Of a DNA stretch of 64,000 nucleotides, positions 51,312 through 59,059 are shown one piece after another; position 1 is the stretch's first letter, and every line of letters begins with the position of its first letter. Made by a program: the position numbers and the translations under genes. A model generated the notes under the pieces. That model saw nothing but the letters and a program-made list of their open reading frames with translations, did not search any database and was not told the origin of the DNA. The DNA comes from Breznakiella homolactica (lineage in GTDB: Bacteria; Spirochaetota; Spirochaetia; Treponematales; Breznakiellaceae), in NCBI RefSeq assembly GCF_016616095.2, contig NZ_CP067089.2:682001-746000 (forward strand). Reading direction: 5' to 3'.

Positions 51312-53465
51312 ATGAAAATCCGTACAAAAATAATAAGTTTTCTTGGTATCATGATTCTGGCGGTGGTTTGTATCCTGACTGGAATCATGACCTTTACCAT
51401 AAGCCGCATGCGTTCCCAGGGGAACCATATTCTCAGCCAGGTTAATACCGATATCGAGGACAGTGTCCGGGATCAGCTGGTGATGCTCGCCGAAACCATC
51501 GGACAGTACGTGATTTCCATTGAGGCGGAAATCGACAAGAATATGCTCAACGCCGCCAAACTGCTCGCCGAAGTCGACCGTCTGACCTCCGGCACTATAA
51601 GCACCGCGGACCTGGAACGGCTCAAGCGGGAAACCGGTATGTCCGACCTCTACCTGGGGGATGTCCGGGGAGTGTTCACGGTTTCCACGGAACCCGCGTC
51701 CATAGGGCTTTCTTTGTTTGATATCTGGGATGGGTACCGCATGCTGGTAACCGGAGAATCGGACTACCTGCCGTCGCTGCTTAAGATAAAAGTTGAAACC
51801 GGGGAGATTTTTAAATTTACCGCCATCCCAAGGTACGGCGGCCGGGGTGTCATTGAGTCGGCCCTGAGCGCCCAGGATATTGAAGGTTACCTTCAGCAGT
51901 ACATTACCACGGGAAACGGCATCAAATCCATGAATCTTTTTGACTTTACCGGTCTTACCCTGACGCAGAATATGGCCCCCGGCGAAACCCCGGTCTACGC
52001 CAAGGGAACTATGGTGACCGATTCCGCGATTATGGGAATTTTCGGGGACCCTTCGGCGATTACCGTGGGGATACAGGGGTCAGAAGCCCGGATTTATTAC
52101 CCCGTACTCCAGAACAATTCCGTTAACTACGTCCTGTTCATCAACCTCGATACCACGGGATATTTTTCCACCGCCAGGATTATTGAGGCTCCCCTGGAGC
52201 AGCTTATCGAAGAAAACCGGTTTTCCAATACCCTGGTCTTTGCGGCGATTTTCTTCACCCTTATCATATTCAGCGCGGTCATTGCGCTGCTTATTAATTA
52301 TCTGCTCAAGCCCCTGGGATTCTTCAATTCCCTGCTGAAATCCCTTTCGGAGGGGGATTTTTCCATTGCCGTTCCGGAAAAACACGGCCAGCGGAACGAT
52401 GAGACCGGAGAAATGGCCAAGTCCTTTGCGGATACCATCGGGCAGGTCGGAGAGATGCTCCGGATAATAAAAGACCAGGTGACGCTTCTGGAGGAAGCCG
52501 GCGGGACCCTCGCGGCAAACGCCGAGGATACCCAGGGCCAAGTCGTCAACATCGGCCGGCACATAGACAATGTCACGGGCAAGACCGACAGCCAGACCGG
52601 CAGCGTATCCACCGTATCGGGTTCAATCGATGAAATCGCCGGAAACATAGAAGCCCTGGACCGGCTGGTCGCCAGCCAGTCGTCGGTGGTTTCCCAGTCC
52701 ACCACGGGAATCGAGGAGATGCTCCGGAGTATTTCCCTGGTGAATGAAGCAATCCGCAATCTCATGGAGCGGACCGGCAGCCTCGTTGAAGCCTCCCGCC
52801 GGGGCAAGGAAAAGCAGGTACAGGTCGAAACCCAGGTAAAAACCATTTATGAGTTTTCCGAAACCCTGAGCAATACCAACGCGATTATCGCGAATATCTC
52901 ATCCCAGACGAACCTGCTGGCCATGAACGCCGCCATTGAAGCCGCCCACGCCGGAGAATCGGGCAAGGGCTTCGCGGTGGTCGCTTCGGAAATCCGGAAA
53001 CTCGCGGAGGAATCCGCCGCTCAGTCGAAAACCGTTGGGGAGCAGCTTAAGGAAATCCAGGGGGGAATCAAACTCGCGGTGGGATCCTCCGGGGAATCAC
53101 GGCTGGCCTTCGACACCATCGTGGAGCACATTGAAGCGATCAATACGCTGGTCGACCGGGCCAGCGCGGATATGTCCCTGCAGAACGCGAAATCCAACGA
53201 GATTAAGGATGACCTGCGGACCATGACGGAACTTACGGTCCGGGTAGAATCCAGCGCCGCGGAAATGCGCCAGGAAAGCCTGACCATTGTCAAAGAAATG
53301 GAACACCTGAAAACCATTTCCCAGGATGTCCATGACAGCATCAATGAAGTTTCTGCCAGCGCCGGGGAAATCGGCAACGCCTCCCGGTCGGTCTTATCCG
53401 TGGCCAAGGAAACCAAGGAAAAAATCGCCAGCATTTCGGAACAGCTGGGCAAATTCAGAATTTAA
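51312..53465 (+). CDS. Methyl-accepting chemotaxis protein
   Basis: 717 aa. Helix 1 (~8-30) is followed by a large extracytoplasmic sensor (~40-300; Cache-like with [20 protein letters not shown]), helix 2 (~305-330), HAMP (~335-385) and a long helical signalling domain. The receptor hairpin tip includes [20 protein letters not shown] and [19 protein letters not shown]. It should control flagellar rotation through CheA/CheW. GAAGAGGAACC precedes the ATG. The 203-bp gap upstream shows no clear sigma28 site or terminator. The C-terminus ends FRI without a CheR-tethering pentapeptide. Confidence 0.94.
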   Translation: MKIRTKIISFLGIMILAVVCILTGIMTFTISRMRSQGNHILSQVNTDIEDSVRDQLVMLAETIGQYVISIEAEIDKNMLNAAKLLAEVDRLTSGTISTADLERLKRETGMSDLYLGDVRGVFTVSTEPASIGLSLFDIWDGYRMLVTGESDYLPSLLKIKVETGEIFKFTAIPRYGGRGVIESALSAQDIEGYLQQYITTGNGIKSMNLFDFTGLTLTQNMAPGETPVYAKGTMVTDSAIMGIFGDPSAITVGIQGSEARIYYPVLQNNSVNYVLFINLDTTGYFSTARIIEAPLEQLIEENRFSNTLVFAAIFFTLIIFSAVIALLINYLLKPLGFFNSLLKSLSEGDFSIAVPEKHGQRNDETGEMAKSFADTIGQVGEMLRIIKDQVTLLEEAGGTLAANAEDTQGQVVNIGRHIDNVTGKTDSQTGSVSTVSGSIDEIAGNIEALDRLVASQSSVVSQSTTGIEEMLRSISLVNEAIRNLMERTGSLVEASRRGKEKQVQVETQVKTIYEFSETLSNTNAIIANISSQTNLLAMNAAIEAAHAGESGKGFAVVASEIRKLAEESAAQSKTVGEQLKEIQGGIKLAVGSSGESRLAFDTIVEHIEAINTLVDRASADMSLQNAKSNEIKDDLRTMTELTVRVESSAAEMRQESLTIVKEMEHLKTISQDVHDSINEVSASAGEIGNASRSVLSVAKETKEKIASISEQLGKFRI

Positions 53466-53467
53466 AA

Positions 53468-53788
53468 TTAATCCGGACCCGCGGCCAGGGCACTTTTATT
53501 CCCGACAAGGACGGGAATGATACAGCGGAGAAATACGACGGCAGAAATATTGGGGACTATATTGGGGATGGGATCAGGAATATAATGGGTGAATTTTTGG
53601 CTGATACGAGATCTTCAGATCCAGGTAATGGGGTTTTCTCCAAAATTTCAAGCAATGGTTGGGGATTCGATGGGGGCTCTGCAAGTAGTTCAACTAACCG
53701 GATAGGATTCAATACCTCCCGGGTTGTCCCCACCGCCCCCTGGAACCGGGACGCCTCGGTATCCGGCCGGGCCTGTATTTTCTATTAA
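53468..53788 (+). pseudogene. Remnant of a phage tail-fibre-type C-terminal domain
   Basis: An open frame without its own start or ribosome site begins within 3 nt of the chemoreceptor stop and runs to TAA 53786-53788. It reads RTRGQGTFIPDKDG, then GDYIGDGIRNIMGEF, then FNTSRVVPTAPWNRDA. These match the order of hallmarks in tail-fibre/collar C-termini: RGxG, xQGDAIRNIxGxF, FDASRxVPTAxENRPxNVAVxYxI. The last segment (WNRDASVSGRACIFY) is eroded compared with that pattern. A small in-frame ATG exists at 53585 but would give only the tail end. This is best read as a prophage relic; it occupies nearly the whole 357-bp gap. Confidence 0.65.
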
Positions 53789-53822
53789 TCACTGCCGGCG
53801 GGATTTTATCGAAATCCGTTAT

Positions 53823-54701
53823 TTATCCCGCCGTCTTTGTCCTGGCCATACGGGAATCCCGGGCAGCGCCGGCCAGGGAGGCCATGGCCACCGCGGCGAT
53901 GATGATGCCGCCCCCGGCCAGGGCCAGCGCGCCGGGGCGTTCCCCGGTGACCAGTAGCACCCAGAGGGGATTCAGGACCGGTTCCACCATGGCGGTGAGC
54001 ATTGCCTGGATCGCGGTGACCCGCCGGATGCCGTAGGAGAACAGCACCGACGCGGTGCCGATCTGGAAGACCCCCATGAAGAGCAGCGCCGAGACCGCCG
54101 GAATGGTCACTTCCGGGGGCGCCGCAAAAATGAAGGGAATCCCCACCGCGGCGGTGATGGTATGGGCCAGGATCATGGAGTCCGCGGGGCTGCCGTCCTT
54201 CTGCATCCGCATAAACACTGAATTGGCTCCGAAGCATACCCCGGAGAGCAGAGCAATGCCATCCCCCAGGAGCGATCCCCGGGCCAGGCCTTCCCGGAAG
54301 AACAGCAGGAGCCCGACAACCACCGCCCCCAGAGCAGCCCAGTGTTCCCACCCAGGCTTTTCCTTCAGCAGAATCCATCCAAGGATTGCGGCCCATACCG
54401 GCGCGCTGTACTGGAGTAGGATGGCGTTGGCCGATGAGGTCATTTTGTTTGCCGTCACAAAGAGGAGCAGCGTGGCGGCGTAGGAAATCCCCGCCCCCCA
54501 GAAAGCCCCGGGAGCGGCCCTGCCGGGCACCCGGCGGCGGCTTAAACCCCGTACCGCCAGCATAAAAGCCGCCGCGATGGCGCTCCGCAGCCCGGCAATA
54601 ACAAAAGGATGCCAGTCTATCAGTTTTATGAATAACCCGCTGGTACTCCACAAAACGGCGCAGATTACTATGGCAAGCTGGCCCTTGACGGTCTGTCTCA
54701 T
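53823..54701 (-). CDS. EamA/DMT-family transporter
   Basis: 292 aa with ten hydrophobic helices in two EamA repeats. GQLAIVICAVLWSTSGLFIK opens the first, SYAATLLLFVTANKMTSSAN and LLQYSAPVWAAILGWILLKE end it, and TAIQAMLTAMVEPVLNPLWV sits in the second. Such proteins export amino acids or metabolites; the substrate is unknown. ATG 54701 lacks a Shine-Dalgarno and lies 6 nt from a promoter -10. Confidence 0.9.
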   Translation of the reverse strand: MRQTVKGQLAIVICAVLWSTSGLFIKLIDWHPFVIAGLRSAIAAAFMLAVRGLSRRRVPGRAAPGAFWGAGISYAATLLLFVTANKMTSSANAILLQYSAPVWAAILGWILLKEKPGWEHWAALGAVVVGLLLFFREGLARGSLLGDGIALLSGVCFGANSVFMRMQKDGSPADSMILAHTITAAVGIPFIFAAPPEVTIPAVSALLFMGVFQIGTASVLFSYGIRRVTAIQAMLTAMVEPVLNPLWVLLVTGERPGALALAGGGIIIAAVAMASLAGAARDSRMARTKTAG

Positions 54702-54707
54702 GGCAGC

Positions 54708-54736
54708 ATGGTATATAACTCCCTCTATTTTGTCAA
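54708..54736 (-). promoter_or_regulatory. Promoter of the EamA gene (leaderless)
   Basis: Minus strand TTGACA (54731-54736), a 17-nt spacer and TACCAT (54708-54713), ending 6 nt before ATG 54701. Confidence 0.65.
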
Positions 54737-54751
54737 AACCGGAATTTGCCG

Positions 54752-54779
54752 TTCAGGGTGTCAGCCATGGTGCCGATAC
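54752..54779 (+). promoter_or_regulatory. Possible sigma28-type promoter of the flagellar rod operon
   Basis: GCCGATAC (54772-54779; 7 of 8 with the sigma28 -10 GCCGATAA) with TTCAG (54752-54756) 15 nt upstream, a poor match to TAAAG. It lies 20 bp before the GTG start of flgF. Confidence 0.4.
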
Positions 54780-54799
54780 TAGTAATGGAGGCTGCTAAC

Positions 54800-55648
54800 G
54801 TGATTAGAGGATGGTATACCGGCGCCAGCGGCATGAGAGCCCAACAATGGCGTCTCGACGCGGTGTCGAACAACCTGGCCAATGTGGACGTGACCGGCTA
54901 TAAAAAAGATATTGCCGTGCATAAGGCATTTCCGGAAATGCTGATCCGGCGTATGAACGATGACGGTGTATACCACCAGCCCTTCGGTTCCGCTGACGCA
55001 GCGCCGATAATCGGAAAACTCGGCACCGGGGTTGAACTGAATGAACTCTTCACCAGCTTTGAACAGGGAGCTATGAAGGAAACCGAGAATGATTTTGATA
55101 TCGCCCTGGATGGGAAGGGTTTTTTCTCGGTGGCCACACCCTGGGGCGAGCGCTATACCCGGGACGGTGCCTTCATCCTGGGCAAGGAAGGATTCCTGGA
55201 AACAAAAGAAGGCTACCCTGTGCTGGGCGAAAACGGCCCGCTTAAGGTAAAAGCCAACAACTTCCAGGTTGATAAAGACGGCCGGGTCTGGATAAACGCG
55301 GAATACGCCGATGACCCGGAACTTATGGTCAACCGTGAAAGCAATGAATGGGGCGATACGGTGCTCCTGGATACCCTTAAACTGGTCCAATTTGATCACG
55401 ACCGGTATCTGCAGAAGCAGGGATCAAATCTCTACCGTTCCACGGAAGTTTCCGGGGACGCGGAAATAATAGAACCGGGCGGGCGCCCCAGGGTCGTTCA
55501 GGGCTTTGTAGAAGCCTCCAACGTCGATCCTGTCCTCGAAATGGTCCAGATGATCGAAGTAAACCGGGCGTATGAAGCCAATCAGAAAGTAATAACCACC
55601 ACGGATTCCATGCTGGGAACCTTAATCAACCAGGTGGCAAGGGTATAA
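54800..55648 (+). CDS. flgF: Flagellar basal-body rod protein FlgF/FlhO
   Basis: 282 aa. The start VIRGWYTGASGMRAQQWRLD with SNNLANVDVTGYKKD is the rod-protein N-terminus. FFSVATPWGERYTRDGAF is the middle domain and EMVQMIEVNRAYEANQKVI the C-terminal helix. GTG 54800 follows GGAGG by 8 nt, and the RGWYTGASGM start matches spirochaete FlhO; the longer frame from 54746 adds unrelated residues. It forms part of the periplasmic flagellum rod. flgG follows after 10 nt. Confidence 0.95.
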   Translation: MIRGWYTGASGMRAQQWRLDAVSNNLANVDVTGYKKDIAVHKAFPEMLIRRMNDDGVYHQPFGSADAAPIIGKLGTGVELNELFTSFEQGAMKETENDFDIALDGKGFFSVATPWGERYTRDGAFILGKEGFLETKEGYPVLGENGPLKVKANNFQVDKDGRVWINAEYADDPELMVNRESNEWGDTVLLDTLKLVQFDHDRYLQKQGSNLYRSTEVSGDAEIIEPGGRPRVVQGFVEASNVDPVLEMVQMIEVNRAYEANQKVITTTDSMLGTLINQVARV

Positions 55649-55658
55649 GGGGTAATTT

Positions 55659-56453
55659 ATGGTACGAAGCTTATGGACCGGCGCGTCCGGCATGATCGGG
55701 CAGCAGGCCAATATTGATACGATTTCAAACAATCTGGCCAACGTGAACACCTCGGGGTACAAGAAAGTGCGGGCGGATTTTGAGGACCTCCTGTACCAGA
55801 CCGTAAAAACCGCCGGAACCCCGGCAACGGAAGAGACCGTGGTCCCCGTGGGCGTCCAGATGGGCCACGGCGTTAAGGTCGCCGCCACCCAGCGCATGTT
55901 CTCCCAGGGATCCCTTCAGAATACCGAAAACGTCTATGATGTGGCGATCCAGGGAGAAGGTTTTTTCAGGGTGAAAATGTACGACGGAACCTTCGCGTAC
56001 ACCCGGGACGGCGCTTTTAAAGTGGACTCCGACGGACGCCTGGTGACATCCAACGGATACTGGGTGCTTCCGGACATTGTAATGCCCGAAAACTTCCTGC
56101 CCGAGACAATCACCGTTTCCCAGGACGGCCGGGTCAACGTAAAGGTTCCGGGATTCGAAGATCCCGTCCAGGTCGGCCAGATGGAGCTGTACCGGTTCCC
56201 CAACCCCGTAGGTCTCACCGCGGTGGGGGAAAACCTCTTCAAGGTAACCAACGCCTCCGGGGACCCCATCGCCGGGCAGCCCGGATACGACGGCATGGGC
56301 AAGCTGGTCCATAAATTCCTGGAAATGTCCAACGTATCGGTGGTCCGGGAAATGGTGGATCTCATCGTGGCCCAGCGGGCGTATGAATTCAATTCAAAAA
56401 CCATCCAGACCAGCGACAATATGCTGGGCATCGCCACAGGCCTTAAACGGTAA
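55659..56453 (+). CDS. flgG: Flagellar distal rod protein FlgG
   Basis: 264 aa. It has MVRSLWTGASGMIGQQANID, ISNNLANVNTSGYKKVRADF, QGEGFFRVKMYDGTFAYTRD, FEDPVQVGQMELYRFPNPVG and the C-terminal MVDLIVAQRAYEFNSKTIQT, the complete FlgG pattern at normal length. AAGGGGTAATTT precedes the ATG. It is paralogous to the upstream FlgF, as always in this family. Confidence 0.97.
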   Translation: MVRSLWTGASGMIGQQANIDTISNNLANVNTSGYKKVRADFEDLLYQTVKTAGTPATEETVVPVGVQMGHGVKVAATQRMFSQGSLQNTENVYDVAIQGEGFFRVKMYDGTFAYTRDGAFKVDSDGRLVTSNGYWVLPDIVMPENFLPETITVSQDGRVNVKVPGFEDPVQVGQMELYRFPNPVGLTAVGENLFKVTNASGDPIAGQPGYDGMGKLVHKFLEMSNVSVVREMVDLIVAQRAYEFNSKTIQTSDNMLGIATGLKR

Positions 56454-56465
56454 GGAAGCTGAAGC

Positions 56466-56945
56466 ATGGATATAACCGCACTGGGTTCCTATTACCTTAA
56501 CGATACCCGGCTCATGCCGGGTTCCCTGGGAATCGCCAATCAGGACGGCGGCCGTCCGGAGATAGAGGGGGCATTTTCCGGCTTGCTTGAGAAAGCCCTG
56601 TCCGCCGGTGAGGAACAGAAGAACTCCGCCGCAAAACCGGAAACCTCCGAAACTCCGGTTATTCCGAAAATGGCGGGCAAGCCGGTTGTTGACAAAACCG
56701 ACAAACTCTACGAACAGTGCGAAGCCCTGGAAACATTTCTGGTAAAAAACATCCTTTCGGGGATGCGCAAGACCATCCAGAAGTCGGACTTCATGGGCGG
56801 CGGTTTCGCGGGTGAAATGTACGAAGACATGCTCTACGACGAATACGCCAAGGACTTAACGAAAAACGGCGGTTTCGGGCTGGCAGACCTTGCCTACCTG
56901 GAACTGACCGGCCAGCGGGGAAAGGTAATAAACACCCCGGTCTGA
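56466..56945 (+). CDS. Flagellar rod-binding protein (FlgJ N-terminal type)
   Basis: 159 aa. The C-terminal half (~75-150) is a rod-binding domain: LYEQCEALETFLVKNILSGM, MRKTIQKSDFMGGGFAGEMY and DMLYDEYAKDLTKNGGFGLA. The N-terminal ~70 residues are low-complexity. The muramidase domain of enteric FlgJ is absent, as in other spirochaetes. It is 12 nt behind flgG and is the last gene of the operon, before a very strong terminator. Confidence 0.93.
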   Translation: MDITALGSYYLNDTRLMPGSLGIANQDGGRPEIEGAFSGLLEKALSAGEEQKNSAAKPETSETPVIPKMAGKPVVDKTDKLYEQCEALETFLVKNILSGMRKTIQKSDFMGGGFAGEMYEDMLYDEYAKDLTKNGGFGLADLAYLELTGQRGKVINTPV

Positions 56946-56982
56946 AAACCTTAGACAGTCGCTGATACCTTGGAAAATAACC

Positions 56983-57039
56983 AAAGCAGTATGGATAAAC
57001 GGGGCCGGGGGCGGTTTATCCATACTGCTTTGCTTTTTT
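56983..57039 (+). terminator. Strong rho-independent terminator of the flagellar rod operon
   Basis: A perfect 18-bp stem, arms 56983-57000 and 57014-57031 (AAAGCAGTATGGATAAAC and its complement), 13-nt G-rich loop, then GCTTTTTT. Confidence 0.97.
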
Positions 57040-57225
57040 CACGGTACCTGGCTGCGGCTGTCCAAGTTCCGGGGAGAAGCTTGGTATAGGCGGTAATTCT
57101 CTCTAGGGCATAGCACCTAACCCGGGGATGCTCACCGCTACCCATCCACCCTTTAAAAACAGGACCCCAGCCTTATGTTACAGAACCTCAGCAAAGAATC
57201 ATGGTGTTTTTCTGCTAATGCGGGG
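57040..57225. other. Intergenic stretch without a recognised gene
   Basis: The first 186 bp between the rod-operon terminator and the hairpin element at 57226. Short imperfect stems are visible (CCAAG/CTTGG near 57059-57081, GCGGT/ACCGC near 57088-57138) and CAGGACCCC occurs near 57160 and again at 57299. No open frame with a ribosome site, no tRNA and no known RNA family is seen. Confidence 0.4.
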
Positions 57226-57300
57226 TGCCGTAGTGTATGGGGTATGAGCGACTTTCGAGGCCGAAGGCCGACGAGGAGCCATACCCCGTATACTACGGCA
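57226..57300. repeat. Hairpin-forming intergenic element, copy B
   Basis: Arms 57226-57246 and 57280-57300 pair over 21 bp with two G-T wobbles. The 33-nt loop carries the core CGACTTTCGAGG ... GAGGAGCCAT with an inner GGCC-GAA-GGCC stem. The same core is at 15753-15784. It lies 118 bp before the PlsC-type gene. Confidence 0.75.
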
Positions 57301-57378
57301 GGACCCCTGGATCAGGTACTTCCATGCTTCTTTGCCGAGTATTAAGCGCATAAGGCTGCCGCCCTGGTGCTATCCCGA

Positions 57379-57408
57379 TTGCCGGACCGGTAACTAGTTG
57401 TTTATACT
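57379..57408 (+). promoter_or_regulatory. Promoter of the PlsC-type gene (near-leaderless)
   Basis: TTGCCG (57379-57384), an 18-nt spacer and TATACT (57403-57408), ending 9 nt before ATG 57418; no Shine-Dalgarno. Confidence 0.6.
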
Positions 57409-57417
57409 GACCGGACT

Positions 57418-58242
57418 ATGAAACAACCTGGAAACCGATCAGCAGCCGAACCATACATTCCCGACCTCGGCATCGTATACCCCTCCAATCCCGACGAACA
57501 CATGACCCGGGTCCAGCAGCAGGTGTCTATCACCGTGGACGATAAATATCCCTTTCTGGATAAATCCTTCAAATTCCGGTTTATGAGCGGACTGCTTTAT
57601 CTGGGGATATTCACCCTGGTATTTATATTAAGCCCCCTCCGGTTTGGCCTGAAGATCGAAGGCCGCTCCATTCTGCGGAAACACCGGAAGCTTTTCAGAA
57701 ACGGAGCCATGACAGTTTCAAATCACATGCACCGATGGGATCTGCTGTTCGCGCTCCAGGCCGTACGGTACCGGAGGCTCTACTTTCCCGCCTGGAAGGA
57801 GAATCTTGCCGGAAAGGACCGCAACCTGATCCGCCTCACCGGCGGGATTCCGGTTCCCACGGACCTGCATGTGATGCGCCGGTTCAATGAAGCCTTTGAC
57901 GAACTCCATGCCAGACGGAAATGGTTCCACGCCTTTCCCGAGGGATGCAGCTGGCCGTACTACCAGCCTATCCGGCCCTTTAAGAAAGGGGTCTTTACCA
58001 TGGCGTACCGCTACGGTCTACCGGTGATTCCCATGGCATTCTCCTACCGGAAGCCCGCGGGATTGTTTCGGCTATTCAAGGGAAAATATCCCTTCATAAC
58101 CCTCCGCATCGGGGAACCTCTTTTTCCGGATACAAATTTGAACAGAAAAGAAGCCGTGATCCGCCTCCGGGAGGAATGCCACCGGGCTATCGTGGAACTT
58201 GCGGGCATAACGGACAATCCCTATCCCTGCGAAGGCGACTAG
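57418..58242 (+). CDS. PlsC-type 1-acyl-sn-glycerol-3-phosphate acyltransferase
   Basis: 274 aa. After ~55 polar residues comes a membrane segment (~58-80), then the acyltransferase block: SNHMHRWDLLF (HxxxxD), HAFPEGCSWPYY (FPEG) and GLPVIPMAFSYRKPAG. It should acylate a glycerolipid precursor at the inner membrane face. Its N-terminus is longer than in short PlsC proteins and contains no obvious second domain. ATG 57418 has a promoter -10 ending 9 nt upstream and no Shine-Dalgarno. Confidence 0.88.
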   Translation: MKQPGNRSAAEPYIPDLGIVYPSNPDEHMTRVQQQVSITVDDKYPFLDKSFKFRFMSGLLYLGIFTLVFILSPLRFGLKIEGRSILRKHRKLFRNGAMTVSNHMHRWDLLFALQAVRYRRLYFPAWKENLAGKDRNLIRLTGGIPVPTDLHVMRRFNEAFDELHARRKWFHAFPEGCSWPYYQPIRPFKKGVFTMAYRYGLPVIPMAFSYRKPAGLFRLFKGKYPFITLRIGEPLFPDTNLNRKEAVIRLREECHRAIVELAGITDNPYPCEGD

Positions 58243-58258
58243 CCGGGGAATCCCTGTT

Positions 58259-58993
58259 TTATACCGCGGTCGGCCGGGGAGGATTGGGTTTTCTCAGATC
58301 AAGGTTTTTCAGGGTTTCCGCGTGGTCCATGAGGATCGTCCGTATGGTAAACCAGGGGTAGGGTGTATCCCCGGTATTTTTCGCGGAACGTTTTTTTCCT
58401 GACTCTATTCTGATAAATCCCATGCCGGCGGACCGGGCTCCGGCGCCGTCGGTGTCGTCCCGGTCGCCGATAACCAGGGTTTTGTCGCAGGACGCCCCCA
58501 GGGACGCGGCAATCTCCCTGAAGGGCCGTTCCGCGGGTTTGAGGGCGCCGAAATCATCCGGCCCATAGAGGCTTCCGCACGTTTCGGTGTTGAAACCCAG
58601 CGCCCGGAGCCGCCCGGGCGTATTGGGATAATCGGAATATACGGCGCAGCCAATACCGGAATCCTGCAGGGTCCTCACCAGTTCTTCCGCGCCGGGATAC
58701 AGGGTGTACTGCTTTTCCAGCACCTTCAGCATCAGAGGCATATACCGGGAAAAATACCAGTCCCGGATTTGCGGTTCGGATCTGCGGCTTCTGCGGGCGA
58801 TCCGCAGAAAGAATTCCCCGTAGAACGCATCGGGCGAAGAAAAGTCACACCCCTTGAGTTCGGCGCGTACGATGCGTTCATTCCGCATGAGCAAACAATC
58901 CAGGGGCGCTGCGGCCACCAGACGCCGGCCCAGCTTGGCCGAATTGTACAGGGTGCCGTCAAGATCAAATATTACCGCGTTTATTCCTAAAAT
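58259..58993 (-). CDS. HAD-superfamily phosphatase with no ordinary start codon
   Basis: The frame contains a full HAD fold: nucleophile motif VIFDLDGTLYN, motif II AVYSDYP, motif III ALKPAERPF and acidic motif IV VIGDRDDTDGAGARSAGMGF, so it is a small-molecule phosphatase. The DxDGT motif lies 12-16 codons upstream of the first GTG (58918). Between it and an in-frame TGA there is no ATG, GTG or TTG. The likeliest initiator is ATT 58993, with AGGA about 10 nt upstream, giving 244 aa. A frameshift or sequence error is the alternative. It follows the GH3-family gene on the same strand by 66 nt. Confidence 0.75.
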   Translation of the reverse strand: MLGINAVIFDLDGTLYNSAKLGRRLVAAAPLDCLLMRNERIVRAELKGCDFSSPDAFYGEFFLRIARRSRRSEPQIRDWYFSRYMPLMLKVLEKQYTLYPGAEELVRTLQDSGIGCAVYSDYPNTPGRLRALGFNTETCGSLYGPDDFGALKPAERPFREIAASLGASCDKTLVIGDRDDTDGAGARSAGMGFIRIESGKKRSAKNTGDTPYPWFTIRTILMDHAETLKNLDLRKPNPPRPTAV

Positions 58994-59059
58994 AGTATCT
59001 GCTTCCTGTGGTTTTCATGAACCCCCGGGTTTATCCGCGGGAGAACGGTTCGGCTGTCT

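Noticed and set aside
53476-53488. 13-nt match GGACCCGCGGCCA shared with 15803-15815 next to hairpin element A
   Set aside because: An exact 13-mer is expected many times by chance in 64 kb of GC-rich DNA, and the surrounding bases do not align.
53585-53788. The 67-codon frame from ATG 53585 as an independent small gene
   Set aside because: It has no ribosome site, and the tail-fibre similarity continues upstream of this ATG to 53468, so it is the end of a truncated larger gene.
57040-57225. tRNA, 6S, SRP or RNase P RNA in the long gap before the PlsC-type gene
   Set aside because: None of the conserved blocks of these RNAs could be found; only weak stems are present.
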